The position numbers were made by a program, and so were the translations under genes. DNA of 29,662 nt from Bacteroidota bacterium (GTDB lineage Bacteria > Bacteroidota > Ignavibacteria > Ignavibacteriales > Melioribacteraceae): contig JAEXOD010000116.1 of assembly GCA_023447335.1 (NCBI GenBank), positions 1-29,662 on the forward strand, read 5' to 3'. The notes beneath the pieces were generated by a model. It was given only the letters and a program-made list of their open reading frames with translations. It had not been told where the DNA came from and did no database searches. Below are positions 17,501 through 25,801 of the stretch, piece after piece (position 1 is the first letter of the stretch; every line of letters begins with the position of its first letter).

Positions 17501-17600
17501 GTCTACTTATACTGCCAATAGGGTTAATAATTGGGAGCTAGTAAATACAAAAGAAAAATATGACTTTACTGCCGATTTAGGTTTAAGAGTGACATTATAA
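14580..17600 (+). CDS. TonB-dependent outer-membrane receptor, carbohydrate type
   Basis: Outer-membrane active transporter, here most likely for oligogalacturonides. The 1006 residues comprise a signal peptide (about 1-23), a carboxypeptidase-regulatory-like beta-sandwich (about 25-105, GTIKGVVSDSLT to VNVVKNKTVEINIEL), the plug (about 120-240) with LPDANAAEVIGRMPGVSISR, ITLRGLSDKFGTVTVDGMRM and ITPDKDGDAIAGSVNLVTR, then a barrel to the end. The plug signatures match the TonB-Xanth-Caul-like receptor group used for plant polymers in Xanthomonas and Caulobacter rather than classical SusC. No SusD gene follows; a beta-helix protein starts 35 bp downstream instead. The C-terminal strand ends aromatic/hydrophobic (DLGLRVTL), usual for BAM substrates. 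Substrate is inferred from the neighbours. Confidence 0.9.
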   Translation: MKILFTLRIAIVLLFICAYNIYSQGTIKGVVSDSLTSDRLVGANVFLEGTSHGAAANIEGAYIIKGIPEGKYNIVFSYIGYKAKSLSVNVVKNKTVEINIELAPEIVEGQEIIVTGQQRGQVSAINQQINSNTIVNVVSEEKIQELPDANAAEVIGRMPGVSISRSGGEADKITLRGLSDKFGTVTVDGMRMAPTDADSRGMDLSTISQGSLSGIELYKAITPDKDGDAIAGSVNLVTRIAPDERLIRVDAKGTYNNMEESVNQYDFSLRYGERFFDGLFGVQVLGNIEKKDRSNERINVDYGQAPNNVNDWEISDFTVEYTKEIRKRGGASLLLDYKTPDNGIIRFNNIFNSTKRDYITYSRNYPTGNEDLLYTARDRELEIKTFNSSLRGENHLFGLDIVWGASFALSNSQTPYDYYLDFLEPSSLDQQGNPISKMKVIPDYVKKGNPEGLIPYALNNYKKAFLNWGYFRDTENEDNEKAGFLDVLRKINLTDKISWELKVGAKYRAKSRFKKTSELDAAYYLYGYHKYTILPDGSVVLKNFAGTRFENLLVENNAIISTNFLTLDPENRYTFDDKYFLNPMINRQSLRDWYSLNKSGAANANGTSLEYADNQERRSEYYDINENVFATYLMNTFNIGKDITVIAGARIEHENNEYFSKYTPGKLTGFPTPSGTLKDTSSTYNETVVLPNMHLTYRPTEFMNVRLAVYQALARPDFNHRLEYYVARDGGGYTTLVVGNPDLKTAKAWNFEINTSFYGGKIGLFAISAFYKEIKDMYHVINNLRVDNTDILNELGIKWKSPFGTSQVYNLTYPYNSDKPTKVWGFEIEEQTNLHFLPGYLQFIVVGFNFSWVRSETYTLNSETVTWRDSLELFPGSGIWIPRENSKIVLADSKNKLEGQPEFFGNFSIGYDYGGFSGRVSVFYQGEYNSRFSGDKKSDLIVGSFTRWDLALKYKFNDNLSVFFNFNNFTDVEESTYTANRVNNWELVNTKEKYDFTADLGLRVTL

Positions 17601-17635
17601 AAATATTATACACACATTAATTAACGAGGAGTACC

Positions 17636-19303
17636 ATGAAACAAAACCAAACAATTATTTTATTGCTTTTCTTCATTCTATCGTTACCTCTATTTACTTT
17701 TGCACAAAGTGAATTAGTAGTTGATCCATGGAATGGAAGTAACTACTTAAATGATGTAATTGCCGGAGATACGACTGCAGCCGGTGCACGAAAAGACTTA
17801 AACAGAGTTTATGTCTTAAAACGCAATGGGGTATATTTTGTTAATACTCAAATTCGTAATTCCGGATGGCCGCTTAGAATAAAAGCTCAAGACGGTACAG
17901 GTAGAAAACCGGTTATTTATTTAGTAAAAAATACTTCAACTAATAATAACCCGGCAGCCTTTGTTCGTGTTGCAGAAGATTTCGAAATGAGAGGTATTGC
18001 ACTATCAGGAATTCTAGAGCCGGATACGACATCATATTCATTGATGCAAGGTCAATTAATCGGTACAAATCAACCGGGATTTGATATTATTATAGATGAT
18101 TGTATTTTAACAAACAGTAACGGAAACCATTTGCGCACCGATCAGGCACAGAGATTTATGAAAGTTACTAATACCGTATTTGCTAATATGGGATATTTGG
18201 GAACATCAAATTTAGGTGCAGGAAAAGCCTTAGACTTAAGAGCCGGTTCAATTGATACTTTAATTATGCAAAATTGTACATTTGTTAATGCACAAGATAG
18301 AATAATAAGACACTTTAATAGTACTGCAGATATAAAATATATGTTGTTTGACCATAATACAATAGTAAACAGTATGTCGTATCACGGTACTTTAGTTTTA
18401 GGAAAAGTCGGACGGGAAATAAATATTACCAATAACCTATTTGTTGATCCTTTTGCATTAGGAAATGATTCTGACTATGTTCGTCAAGCAGAGTTTAATG
18501 AAAGCGGCGAAAATGATATGTTCGGAAAAAGAAGAATGAGTTGGATATTCTCAGTTAATAATGATACAACTGAATGGAACATTAGCAATAACGTTTATGT
18601 AATTTCAGATTCCGGTCAGGCTTTCTATAATAGATATGCTTCTCAAGGTGTAACAGGTGAAGGCTCTATGCTTTCTTGGCATCTTAACGGTAAATTAGGT
18701 GCTGATTCGACTACTGCATTTTCTAAGCAAACTTTTATGTTGAACAATACTCCTAAGTTAATGACTAAAATGATGGATTGGTATAGAAGACCTGCAGCAT
18801 TAGGCGGTGCCGGAAAATCAAAAGCAACAACTAACTTTATTAGAAGATTACATGATTATGATAGAAGAAACTGGATTTATTTTAGCGATACATTAAACTG
18901 TGCTTATCCTAATTCAGTTGCAGCTTACGGTGGTTCTTTAGGCGGATTTCCTGTAGGTGATTTAAATTGGTTCCCAAGCAAAAAAACTGAATGGGAAGTA
19001 TGGGTAACTGATGTTAAGTTTGAAAGTAATTCAATTCCTGAAACATTCTCTTTATCTCAAAATTATCCAAATCCATTCAATCCTAGCACAAAAATAGTAT
19101 TTGAGTTGAAAGAAAATGCCAATACAACCTTATCGATATATAATGTATTAGGTGAAAAAGTTGCAACTTTAGTAAGCCAAAACTTAAATGCAGGAAAATA
19201 TAGTTATGATTTTAATGCATCAAAATTATCATCCGGAATTTATTTCTATACTTTGGAATCCGGAAAAAATATTTCAACCAAGAAAATGATGCTAATAAAA
19301 TAA
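17636..19303 (+). CDS. Secreted right-handed beta-helix protein with T9SS tail
   Basis: Probably a surface protein that binds or cuts pectin. A signal peptide (about 1-23, ending TFAQ) is followed by a parallel beta-helix region (about 75-330) with many short turns of the type DIIIDDCILTNSNGN, MKVTNTVFANMG, LIMQNCTFVNAQ and INITNNLFVDP. I do not see the catalytic set of PL1, PL9 or GH28, so it is not assigned to a CAZy family. A region of about 330-465 is unassigned. The T9SS sorting domain starts FSLSQNYPNPFNPSTK at 471 and is complete, ending KKMMLIK. A GAGGAG ribosome site precedes the ATG. Its place 35 bp after the TonB receptor, where SusD would be, suggests a partnered capture protein. 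Length is 555 residues. Confidence 0.75.
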   Translation: MKQNQTIILLLFFILSLPLFTFAQSELVVDPWNGSNYLNDVIAGDTTAAGARKDLNRVYVLKRNGVYFVNTQIRNSGWPLRIKAQDGTGRKPVIYLVKNTSTNNNPAAFVRVAEDFEMRGIALSGILEPDTTSYSLMQGQLIGTNQPGFDIIIDDCILTNSNGNHLRTDQAQRFMKVTNTVFANMGYLGTSNLGAGKALDLRAGSIDTLIMQNCTFVNAQDRIIRHFNSTADIKYMLFDHNTIVNSMSYHGTLVLGKVGREINITNNLFVDPFALGNDSDYVRQAEFNESGENDMFGKRRMSWIFSVNNDTTEWNISNNVYVISDSGQAFYNRYASQGVTGEGSMLSWHLNGKLGADSTTAFSKQTFMLNNTPKLMTKMMDWYRRPAALGGAGKSKATTNFIRRLHDYDRRNWIYFSDTLNCAYPNSVAAYGGSLGGFPVGDLNWFPSKKTEWEVWVTDVKFESNSIPETFSLSQNYPNPFNPSTKIVFELKENANTTLSIYNVLGEKVATLVSQNLNAGKYSYDFNASKLSSGIYFYTLESGKNISTKKMMLIK

Positions 19304-19313
19304 TTTAAAGATT

Positions 19314-19565
19314 ATTGAGACTGCCTCTTAATATAAAAATGACAAAAAGAAGTACTGAATTGTGTCGCACTTACTCAAACTCCCTTAATGATTAAACACA
19401 CTTTATAAATCTCTCCAAGAAAACGCAAACATTGTTAGTTAAACTAGTGTAAATTAATTGCTCCCCAAACTGTTAAAACTGAAAACCTTTATGTAAGTAA
19501 ATGGTATTTGGTTTAAATGAGAAATAAAGTAATTTGTCAAATTGAAATTTCGAGACAGTCTCAAT
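19314..19565. mobile_element. 252-bp MITE-like element or IS remnant
   Basis: ATTGAGACTG (19314-19323) is the exact reverse complement of CAGTCTCAAT (19556-19565), and the match continues for three of the next four bases (CTC/GAG), giving 13 of 14 paired positions. The inside has no ORF. The right end contains the palindrome GAGACAGTCTC (19552-19562). The size, TIRs and non-coding interior fit a MITE or decayed insertion sequence; no clear target duplication was seen. It fills nearly the whole gap between the beta-helix gene and the PL9 gene, ending ten bases before the PL9 start codon. Confidence 0.55.
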
Positions 19566-19575
19566 TTATAAAAAA

Positions 19576-21072
19576 ATGAAAATAATAATTATTGTTCTAA
19601 GTATATTTGTCTATTCGATATCAACAGCTCAAATATTTGTTGATCCCAATGGCAGTGATTTAAATAATGGCACAATAGATAGTCCGCTTTTAACTATTGT
19701 TAGAGCAATGGATATTGTGCAGCCAAATACAATTATTTATTTACGTGGCGGTGTTTATTACTATAGTAGCACAATTAAGACCCTTAAAAGCGGTGAAGAA
19801 AATAAACAAATTAAACTTTGGGCTTATGAAAACGAAAAACCGATAATTGATTTTACAAATCAGCCGATTTCAACCAGTTCTAGAGGTTTTTATATAAATA
19901 AAAATTATTGGTATTTTAAGGGATTAGAAATTAGAGGTGCCAAGGATAACGGAATTTATATTACCGGAAGTAACAATATAATAGAAAATTGTTCGATTCA
20001 TAATTGTTGCGACACCGGTTTGCAAATTAGCGGAGGCGGAGCGAATAATTTGGTTATTAATTGTGATTCTTATAAAAATTACGATTCCTTAACTTTAGGA
20101 GAGAATGCTGACGGGTTTGCTCCTAAATTGGATATCGGACCAGGTAATTCTTTTATTAATTGTAGAGCATGGGAAAATTCGGATGACGGATGGGATTTAT
20201 ATGAATCAGATGACCCTGTATTTATAACAAATTGTATGGCATTTAGGAACGGTCATAATGTATGGGGAGTGCAAAATTTTCAAGGAGACGGAAACGGTTT
20301 TAAGTTAGGAGGAAATTATATTTCAGGTTCGCATATTATTACCGGTAGTATTGCTTTTGATAATAAATCCAAAGGATTTGATCAGAATAATAATACAGCC
20401 GGTGTAATACTATATAATAACACAGCATACAGAAACGAAGGAAAAAACTTTTCATTCCCTTCAAATCCTATTTCTACAAAACATATATTAAAGAATAATA
20501 TATCGTACGAGGGAAGTATTTCTATTGCCGATTCATCTATTGCCGAAAAGAATAGTTGGCAGGAGTTTAGTGTATCGACAGTTGATTTCTTATCTTTAGA
20601 TACTACAGATATAACAATTTCAAGACAATCAAACGGTGAATTATTCGAGACAAATTTTTTACATCTAAATTTAAATAGTTCAATGATAGATGCCGGAGTT
20701 CAGGTTGGACTCCCATATTACGGCTCTGCTCCTGACCTTGGAGCATATGAAACAATCGGGGTGCAAGTAAGAAATGAAAGTAATCATATAATCAATGCTT
20801 TTGACCTCTACCAAAATTTTCCGAATCCTTTTAATCCTAAAACAAATATTTCTTTTAAAATAAATAAGGACGGATTTGTTAATTTAACAATTTATGATAT
20901 ATTAGGTAATAAGGTTGAAGAATTGATTAATGATTATCTTTCTGTTGGTACTTATAATATTTATTGGTTTGCCGAAGATAACAGAAAATCTGTTGTTTCT
21001 TCAGGAATATATTTCGCAAATTTAAATTACAATTATTCGCATCAAACAATTAAAATGATTTTAGCTAAATAA
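19576..21072 (+). CDS. Pectate lyase, polysaccharide lyase family 9, with T9SS tail
   Basis: Exported beta-helix lyase that cleaves polygalacturonate by Ca2+-assisted beta-elimination. A short signal peptide (about 1-18) is followed by IFVDPNGSDLNNGTIDSPLLTI, the usual start of PL9 helices. The catalytic set is complete: D179 (ENADGFAPK), D203, D204 and D207 (NSDDGWDLY) and K243 (GNGFKLGG). The intervals 24, 1, 3 and 36 equal those of D209, D233, D234, D237 and K273 in Dickeya Pel9A. A full T9SS tail starts FDLYQNFPNPFNPKT at 409, so it is secreted to the surface. Endo- versus exo-action cannot be decided here. The MITE-like element lies directly upstream. The next gene starts one base after the stop. 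Confidence 0.93.
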   Translation: MKIIIIVLSIFVYSISTAQIFVDPNGSDLNNGTIDSPLLTIVRAMDIVQPNTIIYLRGGVYYYSSTIKTLKSGEENKQIKLWAYENEKPIIDFTNQPISTSSRGFYINKNYWYFKGLEIRGAKDNGIYITGSNNIIENCSIHNCCDTGLQISGGGANNLVINCDSYKNYDSLTLGENADGFAPKLDIGPGNSFINCRAWENSDDGWDLYESDDPVFITNCMAFRNGHNVWGVQNFQGDGNGFKLGGNYISGSHIITGSIAFDNKSKGFDQNNNTAGVILYNNTAYRNEGKNFSFPSNPISTKHILKNNISYEGSISIADSSIAEKNSWQEFSVSTVDFLSLDTTDITISRQSNGELFETNFLHLNLNSSMIDAGVQVGLPYYGSAPDLGAYETIGVQVRNESNHIINAFDLYQNFPNPFNPKTNISFKINKDGFVNLTIYDILGNKVEELINDYLSVGTYNIYWFAEDNRKSVVSSGIYFANLNYNYSHQTIKMILAK

Positions 21073-21073
21073 A

Positions 21074-22453
21074 ATGAATAAAATAATACTTAAAACAGCA
21101 ATAATACTAACTGTTTTTACATTAAATTTGTTTTCACAAGAATTTAGATGGGAAATTGCTGAAGAAATAATAAAAGATATAAGAGTTCCTAATTTCCCAA
21201 ATAGTGAATACAATATTTTAAATTACGGAGCTATTGGTGACGGAAATTACGATTGTACAGAAGCAATAAAGAGAACTATTGAAATATGCAATACTAACGG
21301 TGGCGGTAAAGTTATAATACCCGAAGGAGTATTCTTAACCGGTTCGATTTATTTAAAAAGTAATGTGAATCTTCATGTTTCTAAAAACGCAATATTAAAA
21401 TTTAGTGTGGATACAGAGAAATATCTTCCTGTAGTACTTAGTCGTTGGGAAGGTGTTGAATGTATGAATTATTCATCCTTAGTTTATGCAAATAATGAAC
21501 AAAATATTGCTATAACCGGAGAAGGTATTTTAGACGGACAAGGGAATAATAAAAACTGGTGGTGGTGGAAAGGACTAAAAGAATATGGTTGGGAAGAAGG
21601 TGTCCCGAATCAAAAAAGTTCAAGGGATAAATTATTTAAAATGAACGATGAAAATATTCCCGCTAATAATAGAATAATGGGAAAAGGAGAATACTTACGT
21701 CCGAATTTTGTACAATTTTATTATTGTGAAAATATATTAATTAGCGGAGTAAAGTTTATTGATTCTCCGATGTGGTTTATAAATCCTGTTCAATGTAAAA
21801 ATATTACTATTGACGGTGTTAAAATTGAAGGATTGGGTCCTAATAATGACGGATGTAATCCGGAAAGTTGTGAGAATGTCTTAATTAGCAATTGTTTTTT
21901 TAATACCGGTGATGATTGCATTGCGATTAAATCAGGTAGGAATAATGACGGAAGAAGAATTGGAATTCCAAGTAAAAATATAGTAATAAGAAATTGTAAG
22001 ATGGAGGAAGGGCACGGGGGAATAGTAATGGGGAGTGAAATATCGGGGGGAGTAAAAAATGTTTTTGTTGAAGGATGTGAAATGAACAGTCCAAACCTAG
22101 ATAGAGCTATTAGAATTAAAACAAACTCGGTACGAGGTGGGTTTGTTGAAAATATTTATGTTAGGAATATAAAAATCGGAGAAGTAAAAGAGGCAATTCT
22201 AAAAATTAATTTTTATTATGAAGAAGGGGATAAAGGCGAATATACTCCAAAAGCAAAAAATATAACTCTTGAAAACATAACGTCTCAAAAAAGTGATTAT
22301 GCAATTTTGATAAGAGCATATGAAAGAGAGAAAATAGAAGGAGTAAGAATTATAGACTGTAGATTTAATAATGTGAAAAACGAGTCTATTCTAGAAAATG
22401 TTGAATTACCCTTTTATCAAAATTATTTCGTAAATTGTAAACAAGTTAAATAA
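21074..22453 (+). CDS. Glycoside hydrolase family 28 polygalacturonase
   Basis: Hydrolyses alpha-1,4-galacturonosyl linkages of pectin or its oligosaccharides by inversion. A signal peptide (about 1-22) precedes YNILNYGAIGDGNYDCTEAI, the conserved N-terminal GH28 turn. Active-site residues are present: D259 in NNDGCNPES, D280-D281 in NTGDDCIAIKSG, H314 in EGHGGIVMGSE, and R347/K349 in RAIRIKT. The 459 residues match the exo-type bacterial enzymes, and the insert with WWWWKGLKEYGW (162-173) is typical of that group; exo-action is an inference. There is no T9SS tail, so I place it in the periplasm. It follows the PL9 gene by one base and precedes the GH105 gene by five, a tight operon. Confidence 0.95.
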   Translation: MNKIILKTAIILTVFTLNLFSQEFRWEIAEEIIKDIRVPNFPNSEYNILNYGAIGDGNYDCTEAIKRTIEICNTNGGGKVIIPEGVFLTGSIYLKSNVNLHVSKNAILKFSVDTEKYLPVVLSRWEGVECMNYSSLVYANNEQNIAITGEGILDGQGNNKNWWWWKGLKEYGWEEGVPNQKSSRDKLFKMNDENIPANNRIMGKGEYLRPNFVQFYYCENILISGVKFIDSPMWFINPVQCKNITIDGVKIEGLGPNNDGCNPESCENVLISNCFFNTGDDCIAIKSGRNNDGRRIGIPSKNIVIRNCKMEEGHGGIVMGSEISGGVKNVFVEGCEMNSPNLDRAIRIKTNSVRGGFVENIYVRNIKIGEVKEAILKINFYYEEGDKGEYTPKAKNITLENITSQKSDYAILIRAYEREKIEGVRIIDCRFNNVKNESILENVELPFYQNYFVNCKQVK

Positions 22454-22458
22454 GTAAG

Positions 22459-23640
22459 ATGAAAAAAAATATACTAAACTTATTATTTGCTATATGTTTT
22501 ATAACCGTATCAAGTGCAATAGGGCAAGAAAGAAATGTTTTTGTTGATAATTTAATAAAGTTGTATCCTGATACTATTGCTTATCCTACCGAAGTAAAAA
22601 GCTATAAATGGAATTACGAACAGGGACTTGTGTTAGAAGGAGTTTATCAAGCATATAAATTAACCGGTATTGACGAATATTATAATTATTTAAAGAAAAA
22701 TATTGATTATTATATAACACAAAACGGCGATATTAAAACTTATGAATTAAAAAGTTATAATATTGATAACGTTTCATCCGGAAGGATATTATTACATTTA
22801 TTTGAAATTAATAAGGACGAAAAATATAAAATTGCTGCCGATACTTTATTAAAACAATTAAAAGAGCACCCTCGTACCAGCGAAGGAGGTTTTTGGCATA
22901 AAAAAATATATCCTAATCAAATGTGGTTAGATGGTTTATTTATGGCAGAACCTTTTTATTTGGAATACTCTAACATGTTTAACAAAAAGGAAAACTATAA
23001 AGATATATATAATCAATATAGATTGATTCATAAATATTTATTTGACGAGAAAACCGGATTATATTTTCATGGTTGGGATGAAAGTAGAAAAATGAGATGG
23101 GCTGATTCAGTTACCGGTAAATCACCTAATTTTTGGGGCCGTTCTATTGGTTGGTTTATTATTTCATTGGTTGAAGTTCTTCAATCATATCCTAAAGACT
23201 GTGAACACTATAATGAAATATTAAGTATTTATAAAAATCTAGCCGAATCATTATTAAAATATCAAGATAATGATACTAAACTATGGTATCAAATTGTTGA
23301 TAAAGGAGATAAAAAAGGGAATTATATTGAAACTTCTGCTTCATTAATGTTTATTTATTCATTTATTAAAGGATATAACAGTAAACTTTTGGATAAAAAA
23401 TATTATGAAATAGCAAAAGAAGCATACGAATTATTAAAAAAGGAATTTATTAGGAAAGATAAAGACGGAAATATGTTTTTGCAAAATGTTGTATCCGTAG
23501 GTGGTTTAGGCGGAAATCCGTATAGAGACGGAAGTTTTGAATATTATATAAGTGAACCATTAAGGGAAAATGATTTTAAGGGATACGGTGTTTTAATTTT
23601 AGTTGAAAATGAATTTAATAAGTTATTAATTTGTAATTAG
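22459..23640 (+). CDS. Unsaturated uronyl/rhamnogalacturonyl hydrolase, GH105
   Basis: Removes the 4,5-unsaturated galacturonate from the non-reducing end of lyase products, by hydration of the double bond. The (alpha/alpha)6-barrel family motifs are present: YKWNYEQGLVLEGVYQA (49-65), D103 in NIDNVSSGRILL, and the catalytic D158 in NQMWLDGLFMAEPF; the 55-residue interval equals that of D88 and D143 in Bacillus YteR. GRSIGWF near 228-234 and the GNPYRDGSFEYYISEP end are also typical. A signal peptide (about 1-22) predicts periplasmic location, unlike cytosolic YteR. At 393 residues it is of normal length. It fits directly with the products of the PL9 and PL10 lyases in the same locus. Confidence 0.93.
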   Translation: MKKNILNLLFAICFITVSSAIGQERNVFVDNLIKLYPDTIAYPTEVKSYKWNYEQGLVLEGVYQAYKLTGIDEYYNYLKKNIDYYITQNGDIKTYELKSYNIDNVSSGRILLHLFEINKDEKYKIAADTLLKQLKEHPRTSEGGFWHKKIYPNQMWLDGLFMAEPFYLEYSNMFNKKENYKDIYNQYRLIHKYLFDEKTGLYFHGWDESRKMRWADSVTGKSPNFWGRSIGWFIISLVEVLQSYPKDCEHYNEILSIYKNLAESLLKYQDNDTKLWYQIVDKGDKKGNYIETSASLMFIYSFIKGYNSKLLDKKYYEIAKEAYELLKKEFIRKDKDGNMFLQNVVSVGGLGGNPYRDGSFEYYISEPLRENDFKGYGVLILVENEFNKLLICN

Positions 23641-23668
23641 AATTTTGTTAAGATTGTTGAGATAAAAA

Positions 23669-24712
23669 ATGACAGATGATAGAATACAGCCCGCTAAGTT
23701 AGAAGATTTGGCTAAAATACTAGGTGTATCAAAAGTGACTATTTCAAAGGCATTAAGAGATCATCCGGATATTTCGGATGATACAAAAAATAGGATTAAA
23801 CAATTAGCCGATGAAATGGGGTACCGTCCAAATATGATGGCAAGGAATTTATCATCGCGAAAATCAAATATAATCGGAATTGTTGTTCCTAAAATTGCCC
23901 ATTTCTTTTTCAGCTCTATAATAGAAGCTGTTTATGATACAGCTTTTGAAAAGAATTATGATAGTGTAATTATGGTTTCTCAAGAATCTGCCGAAAGAGA
24001 AAAACAACATTTACAATCATTAATCTCTATGAGAGTAGATGGTTTAATTATTTCAATCACCGAGCAAACAAAAGATATTGCCGTTTTCGAAAGAATACTT
24101 GGTATGAAAATCCCTATCGTATTTATTGACCGTGTTCCCAATATTCCGAATGTTCCGACTGTAACTGTGGACGATAGAGGAGGTGCATTTATGGCAGTTG
24201 AACATTTTATACAAAAAGGATTTAGAAAAATAGGACTCATTGGTGGTTATGATCATATTAATATTGGGCAAGCGCGAAATATGGGATTTTACGATGCAAT
24301 GAATAAATATAACGTTCCCGTTAATGAAAATTGGATAGTGAAAGGTGGGTTTAGCGAAGTTGACGGATTTAACGGACTTAAAAAGCTACTTGCTAGCGGA
24401 GAAATGCCTGAAGCTATATTAGCAGCAACCTATCCCGTTGCTTTAGGCGTTTATGCTGCAGCCTCTGAAATAGGAATAAAAATACCAAACGATGTAAATG
24501 TAATGTGTTTTGGTAATAACATTTATAAATATATGGCTCCTTCAGTATTTGATTTTATAAGTCAACCATCGGAAGAATTAGGAAGAAGAGCTGTTAATTT
24601 ATTAATTGAATTAATGCAAAAACCTGAAAACGTGAAAGAAAAAAATATTGAACTGAAGACAAAATTATTACTAAACGGTAAAAAACTTAACTGCATCCCG
24701 ACTGTAGCATAA
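23669..24712 (+). CDS. LacI-family transcriptional regulator
   Basis: Ligand-responsive DNA-binding protein, probably controlling this pectin locus. The N-terminal helix-turn-helix (about 10-31) reads KLEDLAKILGVSKVTISKAL, followed by the hinge RPNMMARNLSSRKS (53-66) with L61 at the position that intercalates in the minor groove. A periplasmic-binding-protein-like sensor domain fills 67-340 (NIIGIVVPKIAHFFFSSI, VDGLIIS, PIVFIDRV, AVEHFIQKGFRKIGLIGG). The 347-residue length is usual. It sits inside the operon, 28 bp after the GH105 gene, so it may be autoregulated. CG-centred palindromic elements upstream of the PL10 and TonB genes are candidate operators. The inducer is unknown; an intermediate such as galacturonate or tagaturonate would be logical. 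Confidence 0.93.
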   Translation: MTDDRIQPAKLEDLAKILGVSKVTISKALRDHPDISDDTKNRIKQLADEMGYRPNMMARNLSSRKSNIIGIVVPKIAHFFFSSIIEAVYDTAFEKNYDSVIMVSQESAEREKQHLQSLISMRVDGLIISITEQTKDIAVFERILGMKIPIVFIDRVPNIPNVPTVTVDDRGGAFMAVEHFIQKGFRKIGLIGGYDHINIGQARNMGFYDAMNKYNVPVNENWIVKGGFSEVDGFNGLKKLLASGEMPEAILAATYPVALGVYAAASEIGIKIPNDVNVMCFGNNIYKYMAPSVFDFISQPSEELGRRAVNLLIELMQKPENVKEKNIELKTKLLLNGKKLNCIPTVA

Positions 24713-24750
24713 AACTAACCTAATATATATTTCCCAAAAACTTTTAATTA

Positions 24751-25761
24751 ATGCATACTAAAAGGCAAATTTCAATATTTGCTATTCTTTTATTATTTAT
24801 TACATCTACAATTAACTCCCAGAATTTTTTAATCGTATCTAAAGAAAAGGGAGCTAAATATAATTCTATTCAATCAGCTTTGAATGAAATTAAAGATGAT
24901 AATTTAGTTACTTTTATTTATGTTAAAAACGGCATATATAATGAAAAACTTTATATAGAAAAAAATAATATTGTACTTATAGGCGAAAGTAGGGAAGGTA
25001 CCAAAATTGAATACGCCGAATTAAGAAGGAATTGGGTCGCTGCACATAACACAGATTATGGTTCATCAGTTATAAATATAAACAAAGATTTAGAAAATAT
25101 TACACTTATTAATTTAAGTGTAAACAATAATTACGGAAATGCAAATAGGGATCATGATCATGCTTTTACGATTAGATCATTTGAAAATACTACAAAAATA
25201 ATATTAGATAATTGCTCAATAGTTTCGGAGGGAGGGGATGCATTATCGTTATGGAGTTTTAATGACGGAATGTTTTACCATAACAATTGTTTTTTCGAAG
25301 GATATGTAGATTTTGTTTGTCCCCGTGGTTATTGTTATATAGAAAATAGTACTTTTTTTGGACATAACCTTACTGCTGCAATATGGCATGACGGTAATTA
25401 TGATGAAAAATTGAAATTTGTATTAAGGAATTGCAGATTTGATGGTGTAGTAGGATTTCCATTGGGAAGATTTCATTGGGATGCACAATTTTATCTTATT
25501 GATTGTACTTTTTCGAAAAATATGAAAGATAAAAAAATATTTTTTGCTCCTTCAAAACCTCCCCGAACATTAAAATGGGGTGAAGATAGAATTTATTTTT
25601 TTAATTGCAAAAAAGATAATGAACAATATGAATGGTTTAAAAATAACTTAGTCAGTGTGAAGCCTGAAGATATTTCACCTGAGTGGACTTTTAATAACAG
25701 GTGGAATCCGAGAGACGAATTAAAAAAAATCTATTTTCAATTTAATCACCTCAAAAAATAA
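24751..25761 (+). CDS. Pectin methylesterase-like protein, carbohydrate esterase family 8 (divergent)
   Basis: Expected to remove methyl esters from pectin so that lyases and hydrolases can act. A signal peptide (about 1-23, ending INSQ) leads to the CE8 beta-helix with VKNGIYNEKLYIEKNNIVLIGE (58-79). The catalytic Asp pair appears as D163 in EGGDALSLWS and D187 in GYVDFVCPRG, and R240 in FPLGRFHWD matches the LGRPW arginine. Classical pectinesterases instead have QAVAL, QDTL and DFIFG; here the two glutamines that shape the oxyanion hole are His 137 (DHAFTIRSF) and Gly 162. I believe this variant recurs in Bacteroidota, so it may be a subgroup rather than a dead enzyme. It starts 38 bp after the LacI gene, without a clear ribosome site. 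Confidence 0.82.
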   Translation: MHTKRQISIFAILLLFITSTINSQNFLIVSKEKGAKYNSIQSALNEIKDDNLVTFIYVKNGIYNEKLYIEKNNIVLIGESREGTKIEYAELRRNWVAAHNTDYGSSVININKDLENITLINLSVNNNYGNANRDHDHAFTIRSFENTTKIILDNCSIVSEGGDALSLWSFNDGMFYHNNCFFEGYVDFVCPRGYCYIENSTFFGHNLTAAIWHDGNYDEKLKFVLRNCRFDGVVGFPLGRFHWDAQFYLIDCTFSKNMKDKKIFFAPSKPPRTLKWGEDRIYFFNCKKDNEQYEWFKNNLVSVKPEDISPEWTFNNRWNPRDELKKIYFQFNHLKK

Positions 25762-25801
25762 TTACTCAAACAAAAATTCAATCAAATTAAATATTAAAAC
25801 T

